A DNA stretch of 64,000 bases from NCBI RefSeq assembly GCF_003755175.1, contig NZ_RKHX01000001.1, forward strand, positions 310,001 through 374,000. The letters are read 5' to 3'. Shown in pieces: positions 41,165-50,107 of the stretch; the first letter of the stretch is position 1, and every line of letters starts with the position of its first letter. The stretch comes from Cellulomonas sp. PhB150 (GTDB lineage Bacteria; Actinomycetota; Actinomycetes; Actinomycetales; Cellulomonadaceae). The notes under the pieces are model-generated. The model did no database searches and was not told where the DNA came from. It saw only the letters and a list, made by a program, of their open reading frames with translations. The position numbers and the translations under genes are program-made.

Positions 41165-42838
41165 TCAGGCGACGACGCGCAGGATCTCCTCGATCGACGT
41201 CTGCCCGAGCGCGACCTTGTGCCAGCCGTCGTCGCGGAGCGCGATCATGCCCTCCTTGAGGGCCGTCGACTGGATGTCCGCGCTCGACGCGTGCGCCACG
41301 GCGAGCCGCTCGATGTTCTCGCCGACGGTCATCACCTCGTGCAGGGCGAGGCGCCCGCGGTACCCGGTGTTCGAGCACGTCGGGCAGCCACCCGGCCGGT
41401 AGATCTCGGGGACGGGCTCCCCCGGCATCCACGGGAAGCGAGCTGCGAGCATCTCCTGCTCGGACGGCTGGTAGGGCACCTTGCACTTGCCGCACAGCCG
41501 GCGCGCCAGACGCTGGGCGACGACGCAGTCGAGCGCAGAGCCGACGAGGAACGGCTCGATCCCCATCTCCGTCAGACGCGTGACGGCCGACGGCGCGTCG
41601 TTGGTGTGCAGCGTGGACAGCACGAGGTGACCGGTGAGGGCGGCCTCGATCGCGATCTGTGCCGTCTCGTGGTCACGGATCTCACCGAGCAGGACCACGT
41701 CCGGGTCGGACCGCAGGATCGAGCGCAGGGCGCCCGCGAACGTGAGCCCGGCCTTCGGGTTGACCTGCACCTGGTTGATGCCCGGGAGCCGGTACTCCAC
41801 CGGGTCCTCGACCGTGATGACGTTGATCTCGGGCTTGGAGACCGCGTTGAGGGTCGCGTACAGCGTCGTCGACTTGCCCGACCCGGTCGGGCCGGTCACC
41901 AGGATCATCCCGTAGGGCTTGGTGTACGCGCCCTTGTAGGTCTCGTAGTTGTGGTCGAGGAACGACAGGTCGCGCAGGTCGAGGCTCGCCGTCGAGTTGT
42001 CCAGGATTCGCATGACGATCTTCTCGCCCCACACCGTGGGGAGCGTCGCGACGCGGAGGTCGATCTTGCGCCCGTTGTGCGTGACGGACATGCGGCCGTC
42101 CTGCGGCTTGCGCTTCTCGGCGATGTCGATGTCGCTCATGATCTTCACGCGGCTGATGACGCCGCCCTGGATCTGCTTGGGAGCCCGCTGGGTCTCGTGC
42201 AGCACGCCGTCGATGCGGTAGCGCACCCGCAGGTCGTGCTCGGCCGGCTCGATGTGGATGTCGGACGCACGGTCCGTGATCGCCTGGGTCACCAGCAGGT
42301 TGACGAAGCGGACGATGGGCGCGTCGTCGTCGGCGATGTCCCCGATGGACGACAGGTCCTGCTGGGCCTCGTTCGCGACCTCCTCGAACGCCGAGGAGAG
42401 GTTCTCCATCTCGTCGTCGGCGCGCACGTAGCGGTCGATCGCGCGCAGCAGGTTGTCGTGCGTCGCGATGACGGAGACGATCTGCCGGCCCGACACGGAC
42501 CGCATGTCGTCGACGGCCATGACGTTGCCCGGGTCGGCGGTAGCGAGGACCAGCGACGACCCCTCGAGCGCGATCGGCAGCACCGTGTACTTGCGGCACA
42601 GCCCACCGGGGACGAGCGCCACCGCGGTGCGGTCGATCGGGAACTCGTCGAGGTCGACGTACTGCATCCCGACCTGCGCGGCGAGCGCCTGGACGAGCTG
42701 CCCCTCGGACAGCACGCCGATCTCGACCAGGGTGCGCCCGAGCGAGGCACCGCTGGTCATCGTCTCGTCCAGCGCGGCCAAGAGCTGCGCCTCGGAGACG
42801 AGGCCTTCCTCGAGCAGGATCTCTCCCAGCTGCTTCAC
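41165..42838 (-). CDS. pilB: PilB extension ATPase with MshEN domain
   Basis: PilB powers pilus assembly. The 557-residue protein has an N-terminal MshEN domain: two repeats of the form LGxxLxxxGxxxxxxLxxAL (residues about 4-24 and 33-53, the second ending in Q), which bind cyclic-di-GMP in related ATPases. The core has ASDIHIEP, Walker A GPTGSGKSTT, TVEDPVEYRLPGINQVQVN, LLGEIRDHETA, and a zinc site of two CxxC pairs (CGKC and CPTC). The GTG at 42836-42838 has GGGAGGGG upstream. It is the first pilus gene, 91 bases after aroE. Confidence 0.94.
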   Translation of the reverse strand: MKQLGEILLEEGLVSEAQLLAALDETMTSGASLGRTLVEIGVLSEGQLVQALAAQVGMQYVDLDEFPIDRTAVALVPGGLCRKYTVLPIALEGSSLVLATADPGNVMAVDDMRSVSGRQIVSVIATHDNLLRAIDRYVRADDEMENLSSAFEEVANEAQQDLSSIGDIADDDAPIVRFVNLLVTQAITDRASDIHIEPAEHDLRVRYRIDGVLHETQRAPKQIQGGVISRVKIMSDIDIAEKRKPQDGRMSVTHNGRKIDLRVATLPTVWGEKIVMRILDNSTASLDLRDLSFLDHNYETYKGAYTKPYGMILVTGPTGSGKSTTLYATLNAVSKPEINVITVEDPVEYRLPGINQVQVNPKAGLTFAGALRSILRSDPDVVLLGEIRDHETAQIAIEAALTGHLVLSTLHTNDAPSAVTRLTEMGIEPFLVGSALDCVVAQRLARRLCGKCKVPYQPSEQEMLAARFPWMPGEPVPEIYRPGGCPTCSNTGYRGRLALHEVMTVGENIERLAVAHASSADIQSTALKEGMIALRDDGWHKVALGQTSIEEILRVVA

Positions 42839-42929
42839 GCGGCGCCCCTCCCGGCACGGTGCGCGGAAGCACACCTCTGCCCGGGTCATCGGCAGCGGTG
42901 CCGGGAGACCTGAGCAGTTCGGGCGGAAA

Positions 42930-43769
42930 TCAGTGGGTGAGTTGGGACTCCAGCGCCGCGTCCATCGCCTCGACCGGACCGGCGTGCCCCGTCATCAGCC
43001 GCACCTGCTCGGCGGCCTGGTGCAGCAGCATGCGCTCCCCGCCGACCGCCACTCCCCCGCCCGCGGCCCACGCGGACTGCAGCGCGGTGGGGCGCGGGTC
43101 GTAGGCGACGTCGAGCAGGACGCCCGGGCCGACGACGAGAGACTCGGCGAGCGCGTCCGCGGCGTGCGGGGGCAGCGTCGAGACGACGACCGACGCGCGG
43201 CCGATCTCGGCGGCGGCGCGTTCCAGCCCGCGGAACTCCGGGGTGACGCCCATGCGGTGCGCCGCGCGCATGAGCCCGCCCGCGCGCTGCATGGAGCGGA
43301 CGTAGACGACGGGTGCCGGGCAGCCGAGCTCGCCGAGAGCCGCCAAGGTCGAGGCTGCGGTCGCGCCGGCGCCGATGACAGCCGCGGACGTGACCGGGCC
43401 CGTGAGCCCCTCGCGCAAGGCGGTGACCAGGCCGTACACGTCGGTGTTCGCTCCGACGAGCGTGCGCGCCGCACCAGCTCCCGAGATCAGCACCGTGTTC
43501 ACGGCGCCGACCACCGAGGCCAGCGGCTCGACGTGGTCCAGCAGCGGGAGCACGACCTGCTTGTGCGGCATCGTCAGGGACAGGCCGGCCCATGAGTCGT
43601 CGAGGGACGCGACGAACGACGGAAGGTCGTCAGCGAGGACGTCGACCGCCTCGTACGACCAGTGGTCGAGCCCGAGGGCGGCGTAGGCGGCGCGGTGCAG
43701 GGTGGGCGACAGGGAGTGCGCGACGGGGTGGCCGAGGACGGCCGCCCGCCGCAGCGACGGACCGGTCAT
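42930..43769 (-). CDS. aroE: Shikimate dehydrogenase
   Basis: AroE reduces 3-dehydroshikimate with NADPH. The 279-residue protein has the substrate motif HSLSPTLHRAAY near 18, the catalytic Lys in LTMPHKQ near 66, the catalytic Asp in GANTDVYG near 104, and the nucleotide loop VIGAGATAAST near 128. The ATG at 43767-43769 overlaps the mltG stop (ATGA). It ends the alaS-ruvX-mltG-aroE series; the pilus operon follows in place of aroC. Confidence 0.94.
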   Translation of the reverse strand: MTGPSLRRAAVLGHPVAHSLSPTLHRAAYAALGLDHWSYEAVDVLADDLPSFVASLDDSWAGLSLTMPHKQVVLPLLDHVEPLASVVGAVNTVLISGAGAARTLVGANTDVYGLVTALREGLTGPVTSAAVIGAGATAASTLAALGELGCPAPVVYVRSMQRAGGLMRAAHRMGVTPEFRGLERAAAEIGRASVVVSTLPPHAADALAESLVVGPGVLLDVAYDPRPTALQSAWAAGGGVAVGGERMLLHQAAEQVRLMTGHAGPVEAMDAALESQLTH

Positions 43770-44965
43770 TTCCCGTTGGCGGTGATCCAGGCATTGAGCT
43801 CCGCCTGTGCCGCGTCCTGCTCCGCCTGCGTGTGCGAGAAGACGGTCTCCCCAGTCTCGGGGTTGACGGTGCACCAGTACATCCAGGTTCCGTCGGCCGG
43901 CTTGAGCACAGCCTCGATCGAGGCCTCGCCCGGTGACGCGATCGGCGTCGGAGGCAGACCGGGAAGCGCCCGCGTGTTGTACGGGTTGCTCTTGTCCTGC
44001 AGCTCCTTGGTGGTCAGTTCGGTGCCGCTGATCCCCGCGCCGTAAGCGACTGCCGCGTCGATCCCCAGCATCCACCCCTGGTCCAGCCGGTTCTCGATGA
44101 CGCGCGCCATCTTCGGCCGGTCCTCGTCCAGCTTCCCCTCACGCTCGACCAGGGAGGCCTTGTTCAGCACCGTCTCCCAGTCGTCCTTCGCGACCTTCTT
44201 GTCCTTGAGGACCTCGACGGTCTTCGCGGTCATCATCTTCAGCACGTCCGCGGCCGACGCGTCCGGCTGCACGTCGTACGTGGCGGGGAACAGCCATCCC
44301 TCGGCGTTGCCGTCCGCCTGCGACGGCAGGCCGATGGCCTTGGAGTCCTTCAGCGCCGCGTTGAGCTCCTTCGTGGGGATCAGCGTCTTCTCGTTGATCC
44401 GCGCCACGATCTGGTCCTTGGTGAGCCCCTCGGGGATCGTCACCCGGAAGGACGACTTGCTCGCGGGGTTGAGCAGCGCGTCGACCGCGTCGGACGCCTT
44501 CATCTCCTGCAGCAGGCTGTACGTGCCCGGCTGGATCGAGGCGGCACCCGAGTTCGCGGCGAACGCGGCGCTGAACGCCTGCGCCGAGGCGACGACGCCG
44601 GCGTCGGCAAGAGCCGCACCCATGTCAGCCCCGGTGTCGCCGGCGTTGATCGTCACGGTGGCCTCGCCGAAGCCGGGGCCGGGGAAGTCCTTGGTGGTGG
44701 CGGTCTTGTTCGTGCCGTCGCCGTCGAACATCCCGCCCAGCAGCGAGACGACGACGTAGCCGGCGCCCACGACGAGCAGCAGCGCGACGATGACGATGAC
44801 GATGCTGCGGTTCCGACGCTGCTTGCGCTGGCGCGCCTCGCGCTGCCGACCTCCGCTCCGGGAGCGACGGGGCGGCTGCGCGGACGTGGGGTCGCCACCG
44901 AAGAGGTCGGCGCTCTGGCCGTTGCCCTCCACCGGTGCCCACCACTCGGTCTGGCTGTTGCTCAC
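43766..44965 (-). CDS. mltG: Endolytic peptidoglycan transglycosylase MltG
   Basis: MltG cuts nascent glycan strands and is thought to end their elongation. The 399-residue protein has a basic, disordered cytoplasmic tail (about 1-52), one membrane helix (SIVIVIVALLLVVGAGYVVV), a LysM-like region and the YceG domain. The catalytic Glu lies in ASLVEREGK near 270, and YNTRALPGLPPTPIASPG near 340 is the family signature. The start is GTG. It lies 7 bases after ruvX and overlaps aroE. Confidence 0.94.
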   Translation of the reverse strand: MSNSQTEWWAPVEGNGQSADLFGGDPTSAQPPRRSRSGGRQREARQRKQRRNRSIVIVIVALLLVVGAGYVVVSLLGGMFDGDGTNKTATTKDFPGPGFGEATVTINAGDTGADMGAALADAGVVASAQAFSAAFAANSGAASIQPGTYSLLQEMKASDAVDALLNPASKSSFRVTIPEGLTKDQIVARINEKTLIPTKELNAALKDSKAIGLPSQADGNAEGWLFPATYDVQPDASAADVLKMMTAKTVEVLKDKKVAKDDWETVLNKASLVEREGKLDEDRPKMARVIENRLDQGWMLGIDAAVAYGAGISGTELTTKELQDKSNPYNTRALPGLPPTPIASPGEASIEAVLKPADGTWMYWCTVNPETGETVFSHTQAEQDAAQAELNAWITANGK

Positions 44966-44972
44966 GTGTGTG

Positions 44973-45518
44973 TCACTCCACCGTCGTCCCGTGACCCGCA
45001 GCCCCCGACGCGTCGTCTTCCCCCGCGGCGCGCTCGACGACGACCGGTTCTCCCGGGCGCCGCCCCATCGCGCGCTCTGCGTCCAACGCGTACTGCAGGA
45101 TGACCACCGCGGCCGCCTGATCGACGACCTGCCGGTGGCGGCGCCCGGATCGGCCGGACGCCTGCAGCGCCTGATGGGCGGACACCGTGCTCATCCGCTC
45201 ATCGACCAAACGCACCGAGATCGGGGCGATGGCCTGCGCCAACCCCACAGCGTACGCGCGTGCGGCCTCCGATGAGGCCCCTTCGGCACCTGACAAGTGT
45301 CGTGGCAGCCCGACGTACACACACTTCGCACCTCGTTCGTGCACCTCACGCACGATCTGCGCGAGATCCTTGGACAGCTGCCCAGGTTTCGGCTTCCGCG
45401 TGTCGCGCGCGAGCGTCTCGACCGGCGTGGCGATCATCCCGTCCGGGTCGCTGGCCGCGAGGCCGACGCGGACGGTGCCCACGTCCACCCCGAGCCGGGC
45501 GCCACGTTCGACCGACAC
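44973..45518 (-). CDS. ruvX: Holliday junction resolvase-like / pre-16S rRNA nuclease RuvX (YqgF)
   Basis: An RNase H-fold nuclease implicated in maturing the 16S rRNA 5' end, also annotated as a Holliday junction resolvase. The 181-residue protein has the first acidic motif GVDVGTVRVGLA near 10, YVGLPRHLSG near 68 and the second acidic motif VRLVDERMSTVSA near 101, with the last Asp in VVDQAAAVVILQ. The final 40 residues extend past the usual family end. The GTG lies one base after the alaS stop. Confidence 0.93.
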   Translation of the reverse strand: MSVERGARLGVDVGTVRVGLAASDPDGMIATPVETLARDTRKPKPGQLSKDLAQIVREVHERGAKCVYVGLPRHLSGAEGASSEAARAYAVGLAQAIAPISVRLVDERMSTVSAHQALQASGRSGRRHRQVVDQAAAVVILQYALDAERAMGRRPGEPVVVERAAGEDDASGAAGHGTTVE

Positions 45519-45519
45519 G

Positions 45520-48195
45520 TCAGCCGCGGACCGACGTCAGGACCGCCTCGAGGGCCTCGCCGACCTTGCTCACGTCGGTGCCGCCGCCCTGCGCCAGGTC
45601 GTCCTTGCCGCCGCCACCGCCGCCGAGCACACCCGATGCGAGCTTGACGAGCGCGCCGGCGCGGATGCCGGCGGTGCGTGCGGCCGCGTTCGTCGCGACC
45701 ACGACCACGGGACGCCCCTTGGCTGCGCCGGCGATCGCGACGACCGCGGGCTCGGCCTCGCCGAGGCGCGACCGGACGTCGAGCACGAGCGTGCGGATGT
45801 CGTCGCCCGACACCTCGCCGAGGTCCGCCGTGACGACACGGGTCGACCCCACGAGCGTGGCGCCGGCGGCGACCTTGCCCGCACCGGCCAGGATCTGGGC
45901 CTGGCGCAGCGCGCCGAGCTCCTTCTCCGACTCCTTGAGCCGGGTCAGCAGCGAGGAGACGCGCTCGGCGAGCTCGTCGGGCCGCGCGCCGAGCAGGCCG
46001 GAGATCTGCCCGACGAGGGCGCGCTCCTTGGCCTGGTACCCGTACGCACCCGCGCCGACGAGGGCGTCGACGCGACGCACCCCGGAGCCGATCGCCGACT
46101 CCGACAGCAGCGTGACCAGGCCGAGCTCGCCCGAGCGGCGCACGTGCGTGCCCGCGCAGAGCTCGAGCGACCAGTCGCCGCCGATGGACACGACGCGCAC
46201 CTCGTTGCCGTACTTCTCGCCGAACAGGGCCATCGCGCCCTTGGCGCGCGCCTCGTCGATGTTCATCGTCTGGTCGGTGACCTCGAGGTCGTCCTGCAGG
46301 CGCTCGTTGACGCGGGCCTCGATCTCCGCGACCACTTCGTGCGGGGTCGCCGAGGGCGAGCGGAAGTCGAACCGCAGCCGGCTCGGGGCGTTGAGCGAGC
46401 CCGCCTGCGTGGCCGTCTCCCCCAGCGACTCGTGCAGCGCCTTGTGGACCAGGTGGGTCGCGGTGTGCGCGCGGGCGATCGCCTGGCGTCGGGCCGTGTC
46501 GATGCGCGCGACGCCGCGGTCGCCGTGCGTGACCGTGCCGTCGACGAGCCGGCCGTGGTGCACCGACAGCCCCTTGACCGGCGCCTGCACGTCGTCGACC
46601 TCGATGCGCGCACCGGACTCGAGCACGATCGTGCCCGTGTCGGCCTGCTGGCCGCCCGCCTCGGCGTAGAACGGCGTGACGTCGAGGATGACCTCGACGT
46701 CCGCCGGGGCGGTCGCCGCGGGGGCGGGCACGCCGTCGACGAGCAGCCCGACGACCTGCGAGGTCGCCTCGACGTCGGTGTAACCGATGAACTGCACCGG
46801 CTTGCCGTTCGTCGCGCTGAGCTCCTTGTGCAGGTCCTGGTAGGCGCCGGTGTCGGCCCGGCCCGCCCGCTTGGACATCGCGTCGGCCCGCGCGCGGTCC
46901 CGCTGCGCCTGCATGAGCGTGCGGAACGCCTCGCGGTCGACGTCGACGCCCTGCTCGGCCGCCATCTCGAGCGTGAGGTCGATCGGGAAGCCGTAGGTGT
47001 CGTGCAGCTGGAACGCGTCGGCACCCGAGAGCGTCCCCGAGGCGGTCTTCGCCGACGCGACGGCCGTGTCGAGGATCGTCGTGCCGGCGACGAGGGTGCG
47101 ACGGAACGCGTCCTCCTCGGCGTAGGCGACCTGGCTGATCCGCTCGAAGTTCGTGGCCAGCTCCGGGTACGACGGGCTCATCGCGTCCCGGCTCAGCGGC
47201 AGCAGCGTCGGGAGCGCGTGGCCCTCGACGCCGAGCAGGCGCATCGCCCGGATGGACCGGCGCAGCAGGCGGCGCAGGACGTAGCCGCGACCCTCGTTGG
47301 ACGGCGTGACGCCGTCACCCATGAGCATGAGCGCGGAACGGACGTGGTCGGCCACGACGCGCATCCGCACGTCGTCGTCCTGGTCGGCCCCGTACACCCG
47401 GCCGGACAGCTCCTGCGCCCCGAGGATGACGGGGAAGACCTCGTCGATCTCGTACATGTTGTTGACGCCCTGCAGGAGGAACGCGACGCGCTCCAGGCCC
47501 ATGCCGGTGTCGATGTTGCGCTGCTTGAGGGGACCCGTGACGCGGAAGTCCTCCTTGCTGCGCACCTGGTCCAGCGCGTACTGCATGAAGACGAGGTTCC
47601 AGATCTCGACGTAGCGGTCCTCGTCGACGACCGGGCCGCCGTCGAGCCCGAACTCCGGCCCGCGGTCGACGTAGATCTCCGAGCAGGGGCCGCCCGGGCC
47701 CGCGCTGCCCGTGTGCCAGTAGTTGTCCTTCTTGCCGCGCCGCTGGATGCGCTCGTCGGGCAGGCCCGCGATCTTCATCCAGAGCTCGCGCGCCTCGTCG
47801 TCGTCCTCGTAGACCGTGACCCAGATCGTCTCGGGGTCGAAGCCGTACCCACCCTTGTCCTGGGGCGTCGTGATGAGCTCCCAGGCGAAGGTGATCGCGC
47901 CTTCCTTGAAGTAGTCACCGAACGAGAAGTTGCCGTTCATCTGGAAGAACGTGCCGTGGCGGGTCGTCTTGCCGACCTCCTCGATGTCGAGGGTGCGCAC
48001 GCACTTCTGCACGCTGGTCGCGCGGTCCCACGGCGGGGTCTGCTCGCCGAGCATGTACGGGATGAACGGCACCATGCCGGCGATGACGAACAGCGTCGAC
48101 GGGTCGGGCGAGATCAGCGGGGCCGAGGGCACCACGGTGTGACCGCGGCTCTCGAAGTAGTCGAGCCAACGCTGGCGGATCTCGGCGGTGCGCAT
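45520..48195 (-). CDS. alaS: Alanyl-tRNA synthetase
   Basis: AlaRS charges tRNA-Ala. The 891-residue protein has the class II core ([19 protein letters not shown] at the start, [18 protein letters not shown]), the editing domain with the zinc motifs HTATHLVHK near 565 and [13 protein letters not shown] near 670, a coiled coil and the glycine-rich C-Ala domain ([15 protein letters not shown]). The ATG at 48193-48195 has AAGGA upstream; nearly 100 additional in-frame codons upstream belong to another gene's antisense. It is followed by ruvX. Confidence 0.97.
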   Translation of the reverse strand: MRTAEIRQRWLDYFESRGHTVVPSAPLISPDPSTLFVIAGMVPFIPYMLGEQTPPWDRATSVQKCVRTLDIEEVGKTTRHGTFFQMNGNFSFGDYFKEGAITFAWELITTPQDKGGYGFDPETIWVTVYEDDDEARELWMKIAGLPDERIQRRGKKDNYWHTGSAGPGGPCSEIYVDRGPEFGLDGGPVVDEDRYVEIWNLVFMQYALDQVRSKEDFRVTGPLKQRNIDTGMGLERVAFLLQGVNNMYEIDEVFPVILGAQELSGRVYGADQDDDVRMRVVADHVRSALMLMGDGVTPSNEGRGYVLRRLLRRSIRAMRLLGVEGHALPTLLPLSRDAMSPSYPELATNFERISQVAYAEEDAFRRTLVAGTTILDTAVASAKTASGTLSGADAFQLHDTYGFPIDLTLEMAAEQGVDVDREAFRTLMQAQRDRARADAMSKRAGRADTGAYQDLHKELSATNGKPVQFIGYTDVEATSQVVGLLVDGVPAPAATAPADVEVILDVTPFYAEAGGQQADTGTIVLESGARIEVDDVQAPVKGLSVHHGRLVDGTVTHGDRGVARIDTARRQAIARAHTATHLVHKALHESLGETATQAGSLNAPSRLRFDFRSPSATPHEVVAEIEARVNERLQDDLEVTDQTMNIDEARAKGAMALFGEKYGNEVRVVSIGGDWSLELCAGTHVRRSGELGLVTLLSESAIGSGVRRVDALVGAGAYGYQAKERALVGQISGLLGARPDELAERVSSLLTRLKESEKELGALRQAQILAGAGKVAAGATLVGSTRVVTADLGEVSGDDIRTLVLDVRSRLGEAEPAVVAIAGAAKGRPVVVVATNAAARTAGIRAGALVKLASGVLGGGGGGKDDLAQGGGTDVSKVGEALEAVLTSVRG

Positions 48196-48239
48196 GATGT
48201 CCTTCTTCACGAGGTGCAGGTGCTGGGGGTCGAGCAGGA

Positions 48240-48617
48240 TCAGAAAAAGGCCGCGTCGCCGTCGTCGTCGGGGTCCTCGGTCGGTCCTGCCCAGTGCGCG
48301 GGGATCTTGGCCCGGGGGGTCGCGACGTCGTCGGGCCGGAAGCGTCGTCGCAGGTCGTCGACGTGCTGGCCGCGCTCGGACCGCAGGGCGTCGACGTCGG
48401 CGTCGCCCACGAGGTCGTGCATGAGCTGCTGGCTGCGCTCGGTCATCCCCGCGTGGAACTCGGCCACGGCCGTGTTCCACGCCCGGGTCACTCGCGTGGC
48501 GCCGTCGACGACCTCGGTCGCGCCGGCGGGCAGGTACTCGGCGGCGAGCGCGCGACCCTTGCGGATCACGACGACGGTCACAGCCACGCCGACGCCGACC
48601 CAGAACAGGCGGCGCAT
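48240..48617 (-). CDS. Small membrane-anchored protein (DUF6167-like)
   Basis: A 125-residue protein with an N-terminal membrane helix ([17 protein letters not shown], residues 2-18), an amphipathic middle and an acidic C terminus ([15 protein letters not shown]). It resembles the actinobacterial DUF6167 family found upstream of alaS; no function is known. Its ATG overlaps the stop of the DUF948 gene by one base. The pair probably works together at the membrane. Confidence 0.78.
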   Translation of the reverse strand: MRRLFWVGVGVAVTVVVIRKGRALAAEYLPAGATEVVDGATRVTRAWNTAVAEFHAGMTERSQQLMHDLVGDADVDALRSERGQHVDDLRRRFRPDDVATPRAKIPAHWAGPTEDPDDDGDAAFF

Positions 48618-48982
48618 CAGCGGCCCTTGCGGGCGCCCGCGGCGAAACCGCCGAACGCGCGCCGCACGCCGTAGGAGAACGCGGCGACCTTGACCGCCGG
48701 GCCGCCGATCGTGGCGGCGAACAGCGCGGTGAGCGCCGAGACGTTCTGGGAGACCTGGGCGGCGGCCGTCGTCACGGTGTCGATGTTCTCGAGCTGGGTG
48801 TTCCCGGACGCGACGAGCGCGGCGGTCTCGTCCAGGACCGGCACCGTGTGGTCGGTGAGCTCCTTGACCGAGGTCGTCGTCTCGTCCAGCACCCGGCCCA
48901 GCTTGAGCAGCGGCACGGCGAGCAGGCCGACGAGCAGCACGAACGCGATCGCGGCGATCATGCCTGCGACGTCACCCAACAT
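48617..48982 (-). CDS. DUF948 membrane protein
   Basis: A 121-residue protein with an N-terminal membrane helix ([21 protein letters not shown], about 8-28) and a predicted helical rod ([22 protein letters not shown]) typical of DUF948. The ATG at 48980-48982 has GGGAGG 8 bases upstream. TAGGGT about 45 bases upstream is a possible -10. In many actinobacteria this gene precedes alaS; its function is unknown. Confidence 0.88.
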   Translation of the reverse strand: MLGDVAGMIAAIAFVLLVGLLAVPLLKLGRVLDETTTSVKELTDHTVPVLDETAALVASGNTQLENIDTVTTAAAQVSQNVSALTALFAATIGGPAVKVAAFSYGVRRAFGGFAAGARKGR

Positions 48983-49098
48983 CTGTCCGACCTCCCTGAC
49001 GGGACCCGACTGGTCCGCCCGAAACCCTACCCGCACCCGACTCGGAACCACGTGCGCGCCTGCCGGCGACGGTTGCCCGGGCCACCCGCGACCCAGGT

Positions 49099-49174
49099 AG
49101 CCGCTCTTGTGACCAGAGCTGCCTCCTGAGGCTGGTTCGCGCCACAGGAGTCCACTTGCGTCACAAGTGCGGCT
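49099..49174. repeat. Inverted repeat in the gap between the DUF948 gene and rpsD
   Basis: The 295-base gap 48983-49277 is non-coding. Arms of 15 bases with one mismatch (AGCCGCTCTTGTGAC, 49099-49113, and its partner at 49160-49174) enclose 46 bases that contain a further perfect small palindrome (gcctc-ct-gaggc). ACTTG-CGTCA-CAAGT overlaps the right arm. It is separate from the rpsD terminator and may be a second terminator, an operator or a small structured RNA. It has no tRNA features. Confidence 0.5.
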
Positions 49175-49227
49175 AGGTCGGGCTCGGAGCGCACCGTCGG
49201 CGGGCGGCCGACGAGGCCCGGGAACGC

Positions 49228-49264
49228 GAACGCCCCGCCGGCGCTGGGCGCGGGCGGGGCGTTC
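49228..49264 (-). terminator. rpsD terminator
   Basis: A perfect 12-base-pair stem (gaacgccccgcc and its complement) with a 13-base loop ends 13 bases after the rpsD stop codon. Confidence 0.8.
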
Positions 49265-49277
49265 GGTGCAGATCGGG

Positions 49278-49904
49278 TCAGCGGGCGTAGTACTCGACGA
49301 CTAGCTGGACCTCGCACGTCACGGGGACCTCGGCGCGCTTGGGGGCGCGGACCAGGACCGACGACAGCTTCTCGAGCTGGACGTCCAGGTAGCCCGGGAC
49401 GGCCGGCAGCACGTCGCGGTGCGCGCCGGCGGCGGCGACCTGGAACGGCGTGGTGGCCTGGCTCTTGGGCTTGACCTGCAGCGTCTGACCCGGCTTCACG
49501 CGGAAGGAGGGGCGGTCGACGATCTTGCCGTCCACGAGGATGTGACGGTGCGTCACGGCCTGGCGGGCCTGCAGGATCGTGCGGGCGAAGCCCGAACGCA
49601 GGACGAGCGCGTCGAGGCGGACCTCGAGGTTCTCGACGAGGGCCTCACCGGTCAGGCCCGGGGCCTTGCGGGCGTCCTCGTACGCACGAGCCATCTGCTT
49701 CTCGCGGAGGGCGTACTGCGCACGCAGACGCTGCTTCTCGCGCAGACGGACGGCGTAGTCCGACTCGGTGCGGCGACGGGCGCGGCCGTGCTCGCCCGGG
49801 GGGTACGGACGCTTCTCGAAGTGCTTGACGGCCTTGGGCGTCAGCGCCAGGCCGAGTGCGCGGCTCAGGCGAACCTGGCGGCGCGAGCGGGTCACACTGC
49901 TCAC
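49278..49904 (-). CDS. rpsD: 30S ribosomal protein S4 (stand-alone)
   Basis: S4 starts assembly of the 30S body. The 208-residue protein has [19 protein letters not shown] at the start, [15 protein letters not shown] near 30, and the S4 RNA-binding domain with [20 protein letters not shown] near 100 and [11 protein letters not shown]. It lacks the zinc-binding Cys set of the C+ form. The GTG at 49902-49904 has AGGAAG 8 bases upstream. It lies outside the ribosomal protein operons, as in many actinobacteria, and has a leader of about 155 bases. Confidence 0.95.
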   Translation of the reverse strand: MSSVTRSRRQVRLSRALGLALTPKAVKHFEKRPYPPGEHGRARRRTESDYAVRLREKQRLRAQYALREKQMARAYEDARKAPGLTGEALVENLEVRLDALVLRSGFARTILQARQAVTHRHILVDGKIVDRPSFRVKPGQTLQVKPKSQATTPFQVAAAGAHRDVLPAVPGYLDVQLEKLSSVLVRAPKRAEVPVTCEVQLVVEYYAR

Positions 49905-50066
49905 AGAGATACTTCCTGTCGTTTGTTTGACGTCACACCCACGAACGGACGAGTGTCCGGAGGGCGTGGGGCCGACCTTCGATCGGCGCGAGCGCGCCGT
50001 GGCTGAGGCCCCAGGTGGCCGTCCCGCCGGCTCGCGATGAGGCGAGGGCGTCAGGACGACCCGCAT

Positions 50067-50096
50067 ACTCTACCCGCAAACGGGCCTCCGCCCGAA
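50067..50096 (-). promoter_or_regulatory. Candidate rpsD promoter with long leader
   Basis: On the minus strand TTCGGG and TAGAGT are spaced by 18 bases, just beyond the rarA stop. The predicted leader of about 155 bases is long enough for S4-type autogenous control, but I could not identify the pseudoknot by eye. Confidence 0.45.
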
Positions 50097-50107
50097 CCAC
50101 CGGTGCG

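Noticed and set aside
39562..42913. Long plus-strand frames opposite pilT and pilB
   Set aside because: They are antisense to two ATPases with complete Walker motifs.
30945..42929. Pilus locus as a recent mobile island
   Set aside because: No integrase, transposase, tRNA-end repeat or change in codon third-position pattern is visible at its edges.
45187..48693. 1168-codon open frame on the plus strand
   Set aside because: It runs antisense to alaS, whose synthetase motifs are unmistakable. Long antisense frames are expected at such high third-position GC.
49099..49174. tRNA gene in the gap before rpsD
   Set aside because: The inverted repeat lacks the cloverleaf arms, TTCGA-type loop and CCA-adjacent acceptor features of a tRNA.
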